The position numbers were made by a program, and so were the translations under genes. Source: Botryobacter ruber (GTDB lineage: Bacteria; Bacteroidota; Bacteroidia; Cytophagales; Hymenobacteraceae). From it: a stretch of DNA of 64,000 nucleotides. Below are positions 17,583-26,930 of the stretch, in pieces. The number at the start of each line of letters is the position of its first letter. Within the stretch, counting starts at the first letter, position 1. The notes beneath the pieces are model-generated. The model saw only the letters and a list, made by a program, of their open reading frames with translations, was not told the DNA's origin and searched no databases. The stretch covers positions 62,001-126,000 of the forward strand of contig NZ_QCZK02000038.1 of NCBI RefSeq assembly GCF_003347595.2, in the 5' to 3' direction.

Positions 17583-18887
17583 TTAGATAACAGAAACGAG
17601 GTAGTAGTTTTTCTTGCCTTTCTGCACGACCAGGTACTTTTGCTGCAGCAGCTCATACTCCACTTTATCGTCCGGCCCCTGTACCTTCTGGCGGTTGATG
17701 CTAACACCACCATTCTTGATCATGCGCTTGGCTTCGCCTTTCGATTCGAAGATGTTTCCGCCGGTAACTTCGGCCAGTAAATCGCTTACGGTAGGGGTTT
17801 CTTCAAAACTCGCTTTAGAAACCTCTATGAAAGGCACACCTTCGAAAACAGAAAGCAAAACATCTTCTCTCAGGCCCCGGAGCGTTTCCAGGTCACCTTT
17901 TCCAAATAAAACTTCAGAGGCATCTACGGCAGCATGATATTCTTCTTCGGAATGCACGCGAATAGTCACATCCTTAGCCAGGGCCTTCTGCAGGATGCGC
18001 AGGTGTGGTGCCTGCTGGTGCTCTTCTGTCAGCCGGTCTATCTCTTCTTTCGGCAGCAGCGTGTATACTTTAATCAGTTTCGCCGCTTCCTCATCCGTCA
18101 GGTTGAGCCAGAACTGGTAGAACTTGTAGGGAGTAGTCATGGCCGGGTCCAGCCAAACGTTGCCACCTTCCGACTTGCCGAACTTGGTGCCGTCTGATTT
18201 GGTAACCAGTTTACCTACCAGTGCATAGGCTTTGCCTCCGTCCATCCGGCGGATAAGTTCGGTGCCGGTGGTAATGTTGCCCCACTGGTCAGATGCGCCC
18301 ATCTGCAGCCGCACGTTGTTGTGCTTGTAGAGGTGGTAAAAATCGTAGCCCTGCAGCAACTGGTAGGAAAATTCGGTAAAGGAGATACCTTCGGCACGGT
18401 CACCCTCCTCATCGGCATTGATGCGCTTCTGCACCGACTCCTTTTTCATCATGTAGTTTACCGTAAGGTGCTTGCCTACATCGCGCAGGAATTCCAGAAA
18501 GCTGAATTCTTTAAACCAGTCGTAGTTGTTCACCATCTCGGCTGAATTGGCGCCAGCATTAAAATCCAGAAATTTCTCCAGTTGTTTCCGGATGCCCTCC
18601 TGGTTGGCACGTAAGGTTTCCTCGTCCAGCAGGTTACGTTCCGACGATTTGCCCGAAGGGTCGCCCACCATGCCGGTTGCACCACCCACCAACGCCACTG
18701 GTTTATGTCCGGCCCGCTGCAGTTGCACCAACAACATAATTGTCGCCAGGTTGCCGATATGCAGGGAAGAAGCCGTCGGATCAAATCCAATATACCCGGT
18801 GGTCATCCCGGAAGCCAGTTGTTCTTCCGTACCAGGCATGAAATCATGGAGCATGCCTCTCCATCTCAGTTCTTCAATAAGATTCAT
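17583..18887 (-). CDS. tyrS: Tyrosine-tRNA ligase
   Basis: This 434-residue class I synthetase starts [19 protein letters not shown]. The ATP-binding HIGH-type motif is SLHIGNL near residue 42. The second motif is KFGKSEGGN, a KMSKS variant usual in TyrRS. An S4-like RNA-binding domain lies at the C-terminus ([14 protein letters not shown]). It charges tRNA-Tyr. A minus-strand promoter element sits 25 bases upstream. Mosaic repeat R2 begins just behind that promoter. Confidence 0.97.
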   Translation of the reverse strand: MNLIEELRWRGMLHDFMPGTEEQLASGMTTGYIGFDPTASSLHIGNLATIMLLVQLQRAGHKPVALVGGATGMVGDPSGKSSERNLLDEETLRANQEGIRKQLEKFLDFNAGANSAEMVNNYDWFKEFSFLEFLRDVGKHLTVNYMMKKESVQKRINADEEGDRAEGISFTEFSYQLLQGYDFYHLYKHNNVRLQMGASDQWGNITTGTELIRRMDGGKAYALVGKLVTKSDGTKFGKSEGGNVWLDPAMTTPYKFYQFWLNLTDEEAAKLIKVYTLLPKEEIDRLTEEHQQAPHLRILQKALAKDVTIRVHSEEEYHAAVDASEVLFGKGDLETLRGLREDVLLSVFEGVPFIEVSKASFEETPTVSDLLAEVTGGNIFESKGEAKRMIKNGGVSINRQKVQGPDDKVEYELLQQKYLVVQKGKKNYYLVSVI

Positions 18888-18911
18888 GTAATCAAATGCG
18901 TCTGTTCAGGG

Positions 18912-18919
18912 CAAAGATA
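18912..18919 (-). promoter_or_regulatory. -7 element for tyrS
   Basis: Minus-strand TATCTTTG is an exact TAnnTTTG match, 24 bases before the tyrS ATG. Confidence 0.65.
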
Positions 18920-18924
18920 AAAAT

Positions 18925-19345
18925 AGTTTAGGAGTTTTGGAGTTAGAGAGTTGAGGAGTTAGAAAGTTAGAAAGTTTGGAAGTTTGGGAGTTTGGGAGTT
19001 TAGGAGGTAAAGAGGTAGAGAGGTAGAGATTTTGTAGGGGTTGAACATTTTCAACCCTGTAACAGAAAGGTAAGAGGTCAGGTGTGTTAGCTGTAGAGAC
19101 GCGGTGCCCGCGTCTCCTGCACGAACTACGTCTCCTGCACGAACCACAGACAAACCCAATCCTGTTATTCCTTAAATCTTCTTAATCGTGTTCAGACAAA
19201 AAATCCTGTAAATCCTTTAATCCGCTTAATCCTGATTCAGACAAAATAATCCTGAGTCAGACAAATAAAAAATCACACCCATCATTCCATCACTACCATC
19301 AACGGTCAAAATCACAAAAATCATCCAAGTCTACCATCAGCGGTC
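18925..19345. repeat. Mosaic repeat R2, copy 2
   Basis: This gap between tyrS and holA repeats the module order of 4984-5235. It has a purine minisatellite (18925-19028), the GGGTTGAA/TCAACCC hairpin in a block GTAGGGG to AACAGAAAGGTA (19034-19072), a GAGACGCGG hairpin (19096-19116) with part of its arm duplicated at 19127-19144, and then several AATCCTGTTAATCC and TTCAGACAAA units (19150-19275). It ends with CATCAACGGTCAAAATCAC-type units (19285-19345). No gene is seen. Confidence 0.8.
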
Positions 19346-19411
19346 AATAATATAGTATTTTTAAAATAAACCTGGCCCGATTTTTATTAGAGGATATTGG
19401 GCACAATGGCT

Positions 19412-19419
19412 TAAATTTG
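19412..19419 (+). promoter_or_regulatory. -7 element TAAATTTG for holA
   Basis: Exact TAnnTTTG match 33 bases before the chosen holA ATG. It supports a start at 19453 rather than 19417. Confidence 0.55.
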
Positions 19420-19452
19420 TGTTTACGACAACCACAACCCTTACACGAACGA

Positions 19453-20499
19453 ATGGCGCATACACCCGAAGGCATTTTAGAGCAGCTCAAGAAACGGCAG
19501 TTCGCTCCTGTATACTTTCTGCAGGGCGAGGAAACGTATTACATCGATGTTATTGCCGATTACATAGAAGCCAATGCCCTGCAGGAGCATGAGAAGGGGT
19601 TTAACCAGGTGGTGCTGTATGGCAAGGATGTGGACGTGGCTACTGTCCTGCTGCAGGCTAAGCGCTTCCCGATGATGTCGGAGCGGCAGGTGGTGATTGT
19701 GAAGGAGGCGCAGTCGGTGCAGGACCTGGAGCGGGAAGACGGGGTAAAGCAACTGGAGGCCTACTTGCAGAACCCGTTGCCCTCTACCATCCTGGTGTTT
19801 TGCTACAAGCACAAAACGCTCGACGGCCGCAAAAAACTGGCGACCCTGATGAGCAAACATGCCGTGCTGCTGACTACCAAAAAGCTGTACGAAAACCAGG
19901 TGCCTGCCTGGATAACCGGTTACGTGAAGGCAAAAGGCCTGCAGGCCAACCCAAAGGCGGTGATGCTGCTGAGCGAGTTCATTGGCTCTGATTTGTCGCG
20001 CCTCTCCAACGAGATTGACAAACTGCTCATTAACCTGAAGCCGGGGCAGAGCATCGACGAGCGGGTGGTGCTGGAAAATGTGGGCATCAGCAAAGAATAC
20101 AACATCTTTGAGCTGCAGACCGCCTTGATTGCACAGGATGCGCTGAAGGCAAACCGCATTATCCGTTATTTTGAGGCTAATCCCAAAGACAACCCGCTCA
20201 TCCCGAACCTGAGCCTGCTGTTTTCCTTCTTCACCAAGCTTTTGTGCCTGCACATGAATGCAGATAAATCGGAGGCGGCAGTGAAAAAAAGTTTAGGCAA
20301 CCGGGCTTTCCTGGCCAAGGAATACATGCATGCATTGCGGGTGTTTCATGTGCAGCGGGTAATCGACATCATTCACTACATCCGGGTAGCAGACCTGCAG
20401 GTAAAGGGCATCAGCGGGGGCAACATGGCCGAAGCCGAAATACTGCGGGAACTAGTGTTTAAGGTGCTGCACCCGGTGCCGAGGGCACTGGCCTCTTAA
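19453..20499 (+). CDS. holA: DNA polymerase III subunit delta
   Basis: This 348-residue protein starts MAHTPEGILEQLKKRQFAPVYFLQGEE, where the YFLQGEE segment is typical of HolA. The middle carries SDLSRLSNEIDKL, the delta/AAA-like region. The C-terminal helical domain follows. The delta subunit opens the beta sliding clamp ring during clamp loading in the replisome. The protein has no catalytic ATPase motif, as expected. The gene is single, between the R2 repeat region and the R1 cluster. Confidence 0.93.
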   Translation: MAHTPEGILEQLKKRQFAPVYFLQGEETYYIDVIADYIEANALQEHEKGFNQVVLYGKDVDVATVLLQAKRFPMMSERQVVIVKEAQSVQDLEREDGVKQLEAYLQNPLPSTILVFCYKHKTLDGRKKLATLMSKHAVLLTTKKLYENQVPAWITGYVKAKGLQANPKAVMLLSEFIGSDLSRLSNEIDKLLINLKPGQSIDERVVLENVGISKEYNIFELQTALIAQDALKANRIIRYFEANPKDNPLIPNLSLLFSFFTKLLCLHMNADKSEAAVKKSLGNRAFLAKEYMHALRVFHVQRVIDIIHYIRVADLQVKGISGGNMAEAEILRELVFKVLHPVPRALAS

Positions 20500-20570
20500 A
20501 GTAATTTTTGCCGGGCAGTACAATATTTTGCAGCCGCCGCCTTTTTAGTAGTGCGTTAACTTGTCGGGGT

Positions 20571-20602
20571 GCTGTAGCGGGAGTGGAGGCTGCTGCAGAA
20601 AA
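20571..20602 (+). repeat. R1 interspersed repeat, copy 7 (+), divergent
   Basis: GCTGTAGCGGGAGTGGAGGC followed by TGCTGCAGAA is a divergent copy at the left of a three-copy cluster. Confidence 0.5.
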
Positions 20603-20630
20603 GTTTCGCTGCCTCTTCCAGAGCATAAAG

Positions 20631-20664
20631 GAGGAGCAGTGGGAGTGGTGAGTGCAGCTGCAGA
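20631..20664 (+). repeat. R1 interspersed repeat, copy 8 (+)
   Basis: GAGGAGCAGTGGGAGTGGTG followed by AGTGCAGCTGCAGA. It faces copy 9. Confidence 0.6.
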
Positions 20665-20694
20665 TTAATTTTTGCATTCCGGGCCAAAAAAACT

Positions 20695-20731
20695 TGTTGC
20701 AGCCGTTGCCACCACAGCCACTGCTGTTTTA
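20695..20731 (-). repeat. R1 interspersed repeat, copy 9 (-)
   Basis: On the minus strand AACAGCAGTGGCTGTGGTGG then CAACGGCTGCAAC. It pairs with copy 8, 30 bases away, in inverted orientation. Confidence 0.7.
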
Positions 20732-20849
20732 GTTTTGCAGAATACCCGGAAGAGGGGCGGGAGGTCGGCAATTTTTCTTAACTTTGATGATGGTGTCGGA
20801 CCTGTTGGGGCTGAGACCGGAACAGTTCCGGCTATTATTGTAAACGATA

Positions 20850-20857
20850 TATTTTTG
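20850..20857 (+). promoter_or_regulatory. -7 element TATTTTTG for the TPR-ExbBD-TonB operon
   Basis: Exact TAnnTTTG match 27 bases before the ATG at 20885. No other obvious promoter was seen down to 30932. Confidence 0.5.
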
Positions 20858-20884
20858 AGCCTAAACACGGCAAAACATTAACAT

Positions 20885-23800
20885 ATGAAGCTAGGTTATA
20901 AAGTAGCGCTTGCATCGGCCCTGGTTGGCGGAGCTAATCTGGCCCAGGCGCAGCATACGCAGGTCTTTACATCGGAGGAGCGGTATTTCCACGAAGGAAT
21001 CGAGCTGTTCGACCGGGAAAAATACGGTCCGGCACAGGAAGCTTTCCGCAAGTATATTGAGCTGAAAGACGATGAAGCCAAAACGGCAGATGCGCAATAT
21101 TACTATGCGCTGAGCGGTTTATACCTGCTGCACCCGGATGCAGAGCAGCTTATTTTAGCTTTTGCGCGTAACTATCCGGCGCACCCCAAAACGGCACTCG
21201 CCAATTACGAACTGGGCCTCTACTATTTCGAGAACAAAGACTACGAGCGGGCGGTAGAACTCCTGACGCAGGCCCCGACGCACCTGCTGGGCATCACGCA
21301 AAACAAGGAACTCGATTTTAAAATCGGCTACTCCTACTTTGCCACCAAACAGTTCGACAAAGCCAAGCCCTATTTCGATAAAACAAAAACCACCGGCTTC
21401 CGCAACGACGACCACCGCTTCGCCTATGCCGCGAATTACTACGCCGGTTACATCGCCTACCGTAACGGCGACTATGCCGCCGCCAAAAACGATTTTAAGA
21501 TTGCCGAAAAAAGCGAGGCGTATAAAACCATTGTGCCGTACATGATCACGGAGATCCTGTACAAGGAGAATGATATTTACGAGGTAATCCGCTACGGCGA
21601 AGCTTCTTTAGCAGCCACGCCAAAGCCCCAGCAGGCCGACGAAATTGCGCTGCTGATAGGTGATGCCTACTACCAGCGGGCCGAATATAAAACGGCTGCT
21701 ACTTATTTCGAACAATACGCAAAAGGCAAACGCAACCTGGATGAAGTCGTGCAGTATAAAATTGGCTTCACCGCCTATAAAAACGACGACTTCAAAAGTG
21801 CCATCGCCAACTTTAAGGACATTGCCTTAAAGAAAAATGCACTTGGCCAGAATGCCGCCTATTACCTGGGTCTGAGCTACCTAAAGGAAAATAACAAACC
21901 TTTTGCGCTTACCGCTTTCGACCAGGCCCGAAAAAACAGCATCGATAAAGATGTGACAGAAGCTGCTACGCTTAAATACGCCCAGGTAAATTATGAGCTT
22001 GGAAACTTCAGGGAGGTGATCAATGCGCTGGCAAACTTCAACAACGATTTTCCGGACTCCGAACTGGGAACCGATGCCGATAACCTCCTGAGCGAAGCTT
22101 ATTTTACCTCGAACAACTACCCGGAGGCTATCCGCCACATCGAGAATTTGCCCAAGAAAAGCTGGCGAATCCTGCAGACTTACCAGCGGGTAACCTATTA
22201 CCATGCCGTCAACCTGTTTAACGAAGCAAAATTTCCGCAGGCGGTGGCCATGCTCGATAAGTCGCTGCAGTACCCTTACGACAAAGAGGTGACAGCTGCC
22301 AGCCATTTCCTGAAAGGCGAGGCGTATTCCATCGGGCACCGGTACGACGATGCCATTAACAGCTACGCCGCCGTTTTCCGAAACAGTCCTTCTTCCAGTG
22401 CAGAATACTATGTGAAGTCGCGCTACGGAATCGGCTATGCCTATTACAATACCAAGCAGTACGACAAAGCGCTCGGGCACTTTAAAGCGTATCTCGATGC
22501 GATTCAGCCCAGCAACCCGAATTACCACGACGCAACGGTGCGTTTAGCCGATACTTATTATGTAAATAAGAATTACAGCGAGGCCCTGGGACTTTACGAG
22601 CGGGTGCTGGCTTCCAGTTCTCCTGACCGGGACTATGCCTATTTCCAGAAAGGGGTGATCCTGGGCATAACAGGCCAGCGGCAGCAGGCGGCACAGAACC
22701 TGCAGACGGTGGCTGAACAGTTTCCGAACTCCCGCTATGCCGATGCCGCCATCTACCAGCGGGCGCTGCTCGATTTCGAATCAGGGAATTATCAACAGGC
22801 CATTACCGGTTTCACCACGCTTATCCAGTCCAAGCCGGACAGCAGGCTGGTTCCGAATGCCTTGCAGAAACGCGGTATCGCGTACTCCAACGTGCAGCGC
22901 CACAACGAAGCCATCGAGGACTACAAACGGGTGCTGGACCAGTATCCATCTTCACCGGTGGCGAGTGGTGTGCTTTACAGCTTACAGGATGTTCTGAATA
23001 CACAGGACCGCAGCAGCGAATTTGATGCCTACCTGGCCCGCTTTAAGGCGGCAAATCCTGAAAGTACAGCAACAGAAAGCGTTGAGTTTGAGGCGGCTAA
23101 AGGTCTTTACTTCAGTGAGAAGTTTAACCTGGCTATTCCGAAGCTGGAGGCCTTTATTAAAACGTACCCGAACAGCACCTATGTGAGCAACGCCCGTTAC
23201 TTCCTGGCAGATGCCTATATGCGCAGCAACAACAAAGAAGTCGGGCTGCAACGCATGAAGGAGGTCGTAACCGAAAACCGTTCCGAATACGTGAACCGCG
23301 CTATCCTGAAAGTAGCCGATGCCGAGTTCCAGGCCAAGAACTACCCGGAAGCCATTAAATATTATTCACGTCTGCGGGATGTGGCAAGCAACCGGAATGA
23401 GCAGGCAAATGCCCTGATCGGGTTGATGATGAGCTATTACCTCACCAACGACTACGCCGGTTCCAAGCGCATTGCCAACGACCTGATCAGCCAGGGAAAT
23501 TCTGCCCTCAATGCCATGAACACCGCATTGCTGTACAGGGGCAAGGCTACTTACGCACAGGGTAACCTGGACCAGGCGCTGACGGAACTCAAAGAAGCAG
23601 CTAAGATCGCATCCGATATAAATGGCGCCGAGGCCCAGTACCTGGTAGCAGAAATCCTGTACAAGCAGAAGAAGTACAAAGAAGCCTTCGATTTAGCGTT
23701 TATTGAATTCCCGAAAAAATTCTCGAACTACGATTTCTGGCTGGGCAAAGATTACCTGCTCATAGCCGATATTTTTGTGGCAGAGAACGATATGTTCCAG

Positions 23801-23962
23801 GCGAAATCTACTTTAGAATCCATTATAGCAGGCTCACCTGTTCCTGAAATTGTGGCCGAAGCAAAAGAGAAACTGGCCAAACTGAATGCTGCCGGTACAG
23901 GTGCCGGAGCAAGTCAGCAAAGAACCCAACCGCAGCAGTCGCAACCAAAGCCGGCCAGGTAA
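20885..23962 (+). CDS. Large exported tetratricopeptide-repeat protein
   Basis: This 1025-residue protein has an N-terminal signal peptide (VALASALVGGANLAQAQ, cut after AQA). The rest is nearly continuous TPR-type helical repeats, with unit patterns such as YYALSGLYLL, ALANYELGLYYF and AEYYVKSRYGIGYAYY. The C-terminus is a short Gln/Pro-rich tail. It is expected to be a periplasmic or outer-membrane-attached scaffold. It heads an operon with an outer membrane barrel, an HU/SPOR protein and a complete ExbB-ExbD-TonB set. A role in envelope assembly or transport at the barrel is inference; no enzyme motif is seen. Confidence 0.88.
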   Translation: MKLGYKVALASALVGGANLAQAQHTQVFTSEERYFHEGIELFDREKYGPAQEAFRKYIELKDDEAKTADAQYYYALSGLYLLHPDAEQLILAFARNYPAHPKTALANYELGLYYFENKDYERAVELLTQAPTHLLGITQNKELDFKIGYSYFATKQFDKAKPYFDKTKTTGFRNDDHRFAYAANYYAGYIAYRNGDYAAAKNDFKIAEKSEAYKTIVPYMITEILYKENDIYEVIRYGEASLAATPKPQQADEIALLIGDAYYQRAEYKTAATYFEQYAKGKRNLDEVVQYKIGFTAYKNDDFKSAIANFKDIALKKNALGQNAAYYLGLSYLKENNKPFALTAFDQARKNSIDKDVTEAATLKYAQVNYELGNFREVINALANFNNDFPDSELGTDADNLLSEAYFTSNNYPEAIRHIENLPKKSWRILQTYQRVTYYHAVNLFNEAKFPQAVAMLDKSLQYPYDKEVTAASHFLKGEAYSIGHRYDDAINSYAAVFRNSPSSSAEYYVKSRYGIGYAYYNTKQYDKALGHFKAYLDAIQPSNPNYHDATVRLADTYYVNKNYSEALGLYERVLASSSPDRDYAYFQKGVILGITGQRQQAAQNLQTVAEQFPNSRYADAAIYQRALLDFESGNYQQAITGFTTLIQSKPDSRLVPNALQKRGIAYSNVQRHNEAIEDYKRVLDQYPSSPVASGVLYSLQDVLNTQDRSSEFDAYLARFKAANPESTATESVEFEAAKGLYFSEKFNLAIPKLEAFIKTYPNSTYVSNARYFLADAYMRSNNKEVGLQRMKEVVTENRSEYVNRAILKVADAEFQAKNYPEAIKYYSRLRDVASNRNEQANALIGLMMSYYLTNDYAGSKRIANDLISQGNSALNAMNTALLYRGKATYAQGNLDQALTELKEAAKIASDINGAEAQYLVAEILYKQKKYKEAFDLAFIEFPKKFSNYDFWLGKDYLLIADIFVAENDMFQAKSTLESIIAGSPVPEIVAEAKEKLAKLNAAGTGAGASQQRTQPQQSQPKPAR

Positions 23963-24002
23963 ATTGAAATCAGATTAAGAGCAGAAAAGTCAAGACATCG
24001 AC

Positions 24003-25694
24003 ATGAAAAATAAGTTAAAAATAGCCTCGCTTGCCATCGTTCTAAGTGTGGGTTATAGTTTCATGAACAACCTGCAGGCCCAGGGCACAACCGGCTGGGG
24101 CGAAGGCGCTAAGCTGCAGGATGCTGAAGTAGTGGTGGAGAAGAACCGGGTGATTGAGCTGCCGGTTGCAGCCCGTAACTACGAGAAATTCCGAATTCCG
24201 CCACCGGCAGTAGCCGACCGGAATGTGATCTACCGTTTCACCGATTATAAACTGCCTTCTCAGGATATCAACCTGCAGGTAAAAGTGCTGACGATCAAGC
24301 AGGATGAGCTGACCAAGTTATACGGCAATTATGTAAAGGCTGGTCTTGGCAACTACGGAACGCTGTACCTGAAAGGCTACTTCCATAACAAGCGCAGCAC
24401 CGAAGGCGCGTATGGTGCCGAGGTGAGCCATGTGTCCTCTTCCGTAGGACCCGTTGACCGGGGCAATTCTGCCGTGGCCAACTCTGCTATCAGCGCCCAC
24501 GGCGAAAAGTATATGAGTGGCCTTACCGTTGGCGGCAGAGCAAATTATGGCCGGGATGTGTACCATTTCTATGGGTATAAACAAACACCTGAGGTAGAAG
24601 TTGACAAAGAAAATATCCGCCAGGTGTTCAACCGCTTTGGAGCTGAAGGTTTTATTAATAACAAAACCACCGATGCGCCTTTCCTCTACAATGCCGGCCT
24701 GGATTTCAAGTACCTGAAAGACAGCTACGACATGAGCGAAACCAACGTAGCGCTGAACTTCCGGAGTGAGTATGGCATTGACGACGTATCGGGTGTGAAA
24801 ATTGATGCCGACGTTTCGTTCCTGTCGCACAAAGACTCCCTGAGCGTAGGCCGGTCCTTCTTTAAACTCAGCCCGACCTATGAGCGGAAGCTGGGTATCC
24901 TGAAAGTAACCTTGGGTGCCACCATTGCCCATACAGGCGACACCGTGAACAATGCCCGCCAGTTTAACTTTTACCCAAGGGTTCGGCTGGGGCTGGAGCC
25001 AATCGAGGATAACCTGCTGATTTACGCAGGCTTCGGGGGTGATCTGCAAAGGGTTACCTTATACCAGCTGACGCAGGAGAACCCGTTCCTGGCGCCTAAT
25101 GTACGGGTGGCCGACATCAACAAAGGGCTGGAGCTGTATGGTGGATTTTCGGCCAACATCGCCAATTACGTGCACCTGACCGGGCGCGCTGCTATCCAGA
25201 ACTACCGCAACCTGTACTTCTACAACAACTCCCGCCGCGATTCCACCAAGTTCGACCTGGTATATGACGACGGCGTGACAAGAGTGATAAATTTATACGC
25301 CGAGGCCGTATTTAATTATTCCGATGAAGTGCGTATCGGTTTAAAGACTGATTATAACAACTATAACACCGATAACCTGGAGCAACCGTTTCACCGCCCG
25401 GCACTCCTGTCGAGCGTGTACGCGACTTATAACTTCTACGATAAGATTCTCTTTAACACAGAACTTTATTATATTGGGAGCTCGTTTGGCCGCGTAGTGC
25501 GTCCGGACGGTACTGCCGTGTTAAAGGAAACCGATAACATCGTCGACCTTAACGTGAAGGCAGACTACAAGTTCACCAACCGGTTTACCGCCTTTGTCAT
25601 GGCCAATAACCTGCTTGGTGTGAAATATGAAAGGTTTGTACATTATCCGAATAAAAGCATTAATTTGATCGGAGGTATTTCTTATTCATTCTAA
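24003..25694 (+). CDS. Outer membrane beta-barrel protein (TonB-receptor-like, no plug seen)
   Basis: This 563-residue protein has a signal peptide (IASLAIVLSVGYSFMNNLQAQG). About 75 residues of non-barrel sequence follow, then alternating amphipathic strands to the C-terminal Phe (GGISYSF), the usual end of outer membrane barrels. It resembles the barrel of TonB-dependent receptors. The region before the barrel is too short for a normal plug domain of about 120-150 residues, and no TonB box was recognised. It lies 40 bases after the TPR gene and 5 bases before the HU/SPOR gene, so it is in the same operon as ExbB-ExbD-TonB. The ligand is unknown. Confidence 0.78.
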   Translation: MKNKLKIASLAIVLSVGYSFMNNLQAQGTTGWGEGAKLQDAEVVVEKNRVIELPVAARNYEKFRIPPPAVADRNVIYRFTDYKLPSQDINLQVKVLTIKQDELTKLYGNYVKAGLGNYGTLYLKGYFHNKRSTEGAYGAEVSHVSSSVGPVDRGNSAVANSAISAHGEKYMSGLTVGGRANYGRDVYHFYGYKQTPEVEVDKENIRQVFNRFGAEGFINNKTTDAPFLYNAGLDFKYLKDSYDMSETNVALNFRSEYGIDDVSGVKIDADVSFLSHKDSLSVGRSFFKLSPTYERKLGILKVTLGATIAHTGDTVNNARQFNFYPRVRLGLEPIEDNLLIYAGFGGDLQRVTLYQLTQENPFLAPNVRVADINKGLELYGGFSANIANYVHLTGRAAIQNYRNLYFYNNSRRDSTKFDLVYDDGVTRVINLYAEAVFNYSDEVRIGLKTDYNNYNTDNLEQPFHRPALLSSVYATYNFYDKILFNTELYYIGSSFGRVVRPDGTAVLKETDNIVDLNVKADYKFTNRFTAFVMANNLLGVKYERFVHYPNKSINLIGGISYSF

Positions 25695-25699
25695 TTGCC

Positions 25700-26929
25700 A
25701 TGATTGATAAGCAAATAAAACAGCTGCTACACCATCACGACTGTGTCGTGATACCCGAGTTTGGAGGACTGATTGCCCGGTATGTTTCTGCCCGGATACA
25801 CCCGGTGAAGCACACCCTGGTGCCGCCTTCCCGACGCATCGCTTTTAACGAGAAGCTGGTGTTGAATGATGGGTTGCTTATCAGTGCCATCGCGCATAGC
25901 AACGGCATCAGTCAGCCGGAAGCACAGCAGCTGGTGATGGCTTTTGTGCACCAGGCAAAAGAACAGCTAAAGACAGAGAACCGGTTTCAGTTACAGGACA
26001 TCGGCATTTTCCGGTACAATGCAGCCCGGAAACTGGAATTCGAATTTACAGAGAGCGAAAACATGCTCGATGCCAGCTTTGGCCTGCCTGAAATAATAGC
26101 GCGACCAATAAAAGCAGAGGAGCCGGCCGTGCTTCGCTCGCTGCGTAAGGAGCGGCACCCGCAGGTTCCTGCTCCCAAACAACCGCTGCGCAAACGCCTT
26201 CAGCGAGCTTATAACGTTACAGCCGGACTGTTTATCGGGGGGCTGGCTGTTTCGGCTGTTTACCTGCTGTCGTTGCAAACCGATTACAACCTGAGCAGCC
26301 TGAACCCGATTTCGCTTTTTGGTGCCGGTAATTTCAGCTCCGCCCACCATAGCTACACCCGCTACACGGCAGATTATGTACCCCTGACGGCTGACGAACG
26401 CGCCGCGAAATACCAGGAAGCACTTCCGTTTTTTGCGCCAGAGCAGGAGGGAGAGCAAGCGTGGCATACATTTGCTGAAGCGCATCCTGCTGCTGAAACC
26501 GACTTTGAGGAGACCGCAGAATTTGATGTTGTAGCTGAAAGTAATGCTCTTGCTGGGGTGTCAGAAGATGTTGTAAAAGAAGAAGTTAAGGATGCGGAGG
26601 TGAAGCCTGCTGTAACATCCGCAAAACCAGCTGTTGCTGCCGGCAAGCCAGCAGCGGCTGCAGAAACAAAAACGGCAGAAAACACAATCACCAGCGCTAC
26701 CGGTCGTTCCTACGTTATCACCGGCGGGTATTCTACCATGGAGAATGCGGAGTACAGCTGTGCTCAGATCAGGAAAAAAGGCTATGAGCCGGTTATCCTG
26801 TTGCCCGGCTATGGAAGCAGGTTATACCGGGTAGCTGTTGCCGATTATAAAACAGAGGCAGAAGCACATGCCTTTAAACGAGAAAACAGAAAAATCTTTG
26901 GAGAAACAATTTGGGTACTTAAACACTAA
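25700..26929 (+). CDS. HU-CCDC81-like and SPOR domain membrane protein
   Basis: This 409-residue protein has three parts. The N-terminal 135 residues (MIDKQIKQLLHHHDCVVIPEFGGL onward) match the HU-CCDC81 N- and M-type domains described from Bacteroidota. One membrane segment (VTAGLFIGGLAVSAVYLLSL) is near residue 180. A low-complexity Ala/Glu linker leads to a C-terminal SPOR domain (RSYVITGGYSTMENAEYSCAQI) that would bind denuded peptidoglycan. The HU-like part would be cytoplasmic and the SPOR part periplasmic. This suggests a link between nucleoid or cytoplasm and septal wall, which is inference. The next gene starts 1 base after its stop. Confidence 0.88.
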   Translation: MIDKQIKQLLHHHDCVVIPEFGGLIARYVSARIHPVKHTLVPPSRRIAFNEKLVLNDGLLISAIAHSNGISQPEAQQLVMAFVHQAKEQLKTENRFQLQDIGIFRYNAARKLEFEFTESENMLDASFGLPEIIARPIKAEEPAVLRSLRKERHPQVPAPKQPLRKRLQRAYNVTAGLFIGGLAVSAVYLLSLQTDYNLSSLNPISLFGAGNFSSAHHSYTRYTADYVPLTADERAAKYQEALPFFAPEQEGEQAWHTFAEAHPAAETDFEETAEFDVVAESNALAGVSEDVVKEEVKDAEVKPAVTSAKPAVAAGKPAAAAETKTAENTITSATGRSYVITGGYSTMENAEYSCAQIRKKGYEPVILLPGYGSRLYRVAVADYKTEAEAHAFKRENRKIFGETIWVLKH

Positions 26930-26930
26930 C

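Larger units (their letters stand above)
20500..20884. other. Intergenic R1 cluster and promoter of the TPR operon
   Basis: The gap holds three recognisable R1 copies (20571-20602 +, 20631-20664 +, 20695-20731 -) and a weak fragment at 20530-20545. The promoter element TATTTTTG is at 20850-20857. No gene is supported. Confidence 0.6.

Noticed and set aside
18925..19345. The repeats in the tyrS-holA gap could be a CRISPR array
   Set aside because: Units are of unequal length and order, spacers are not unique and regular, and no cas gene is nearby.
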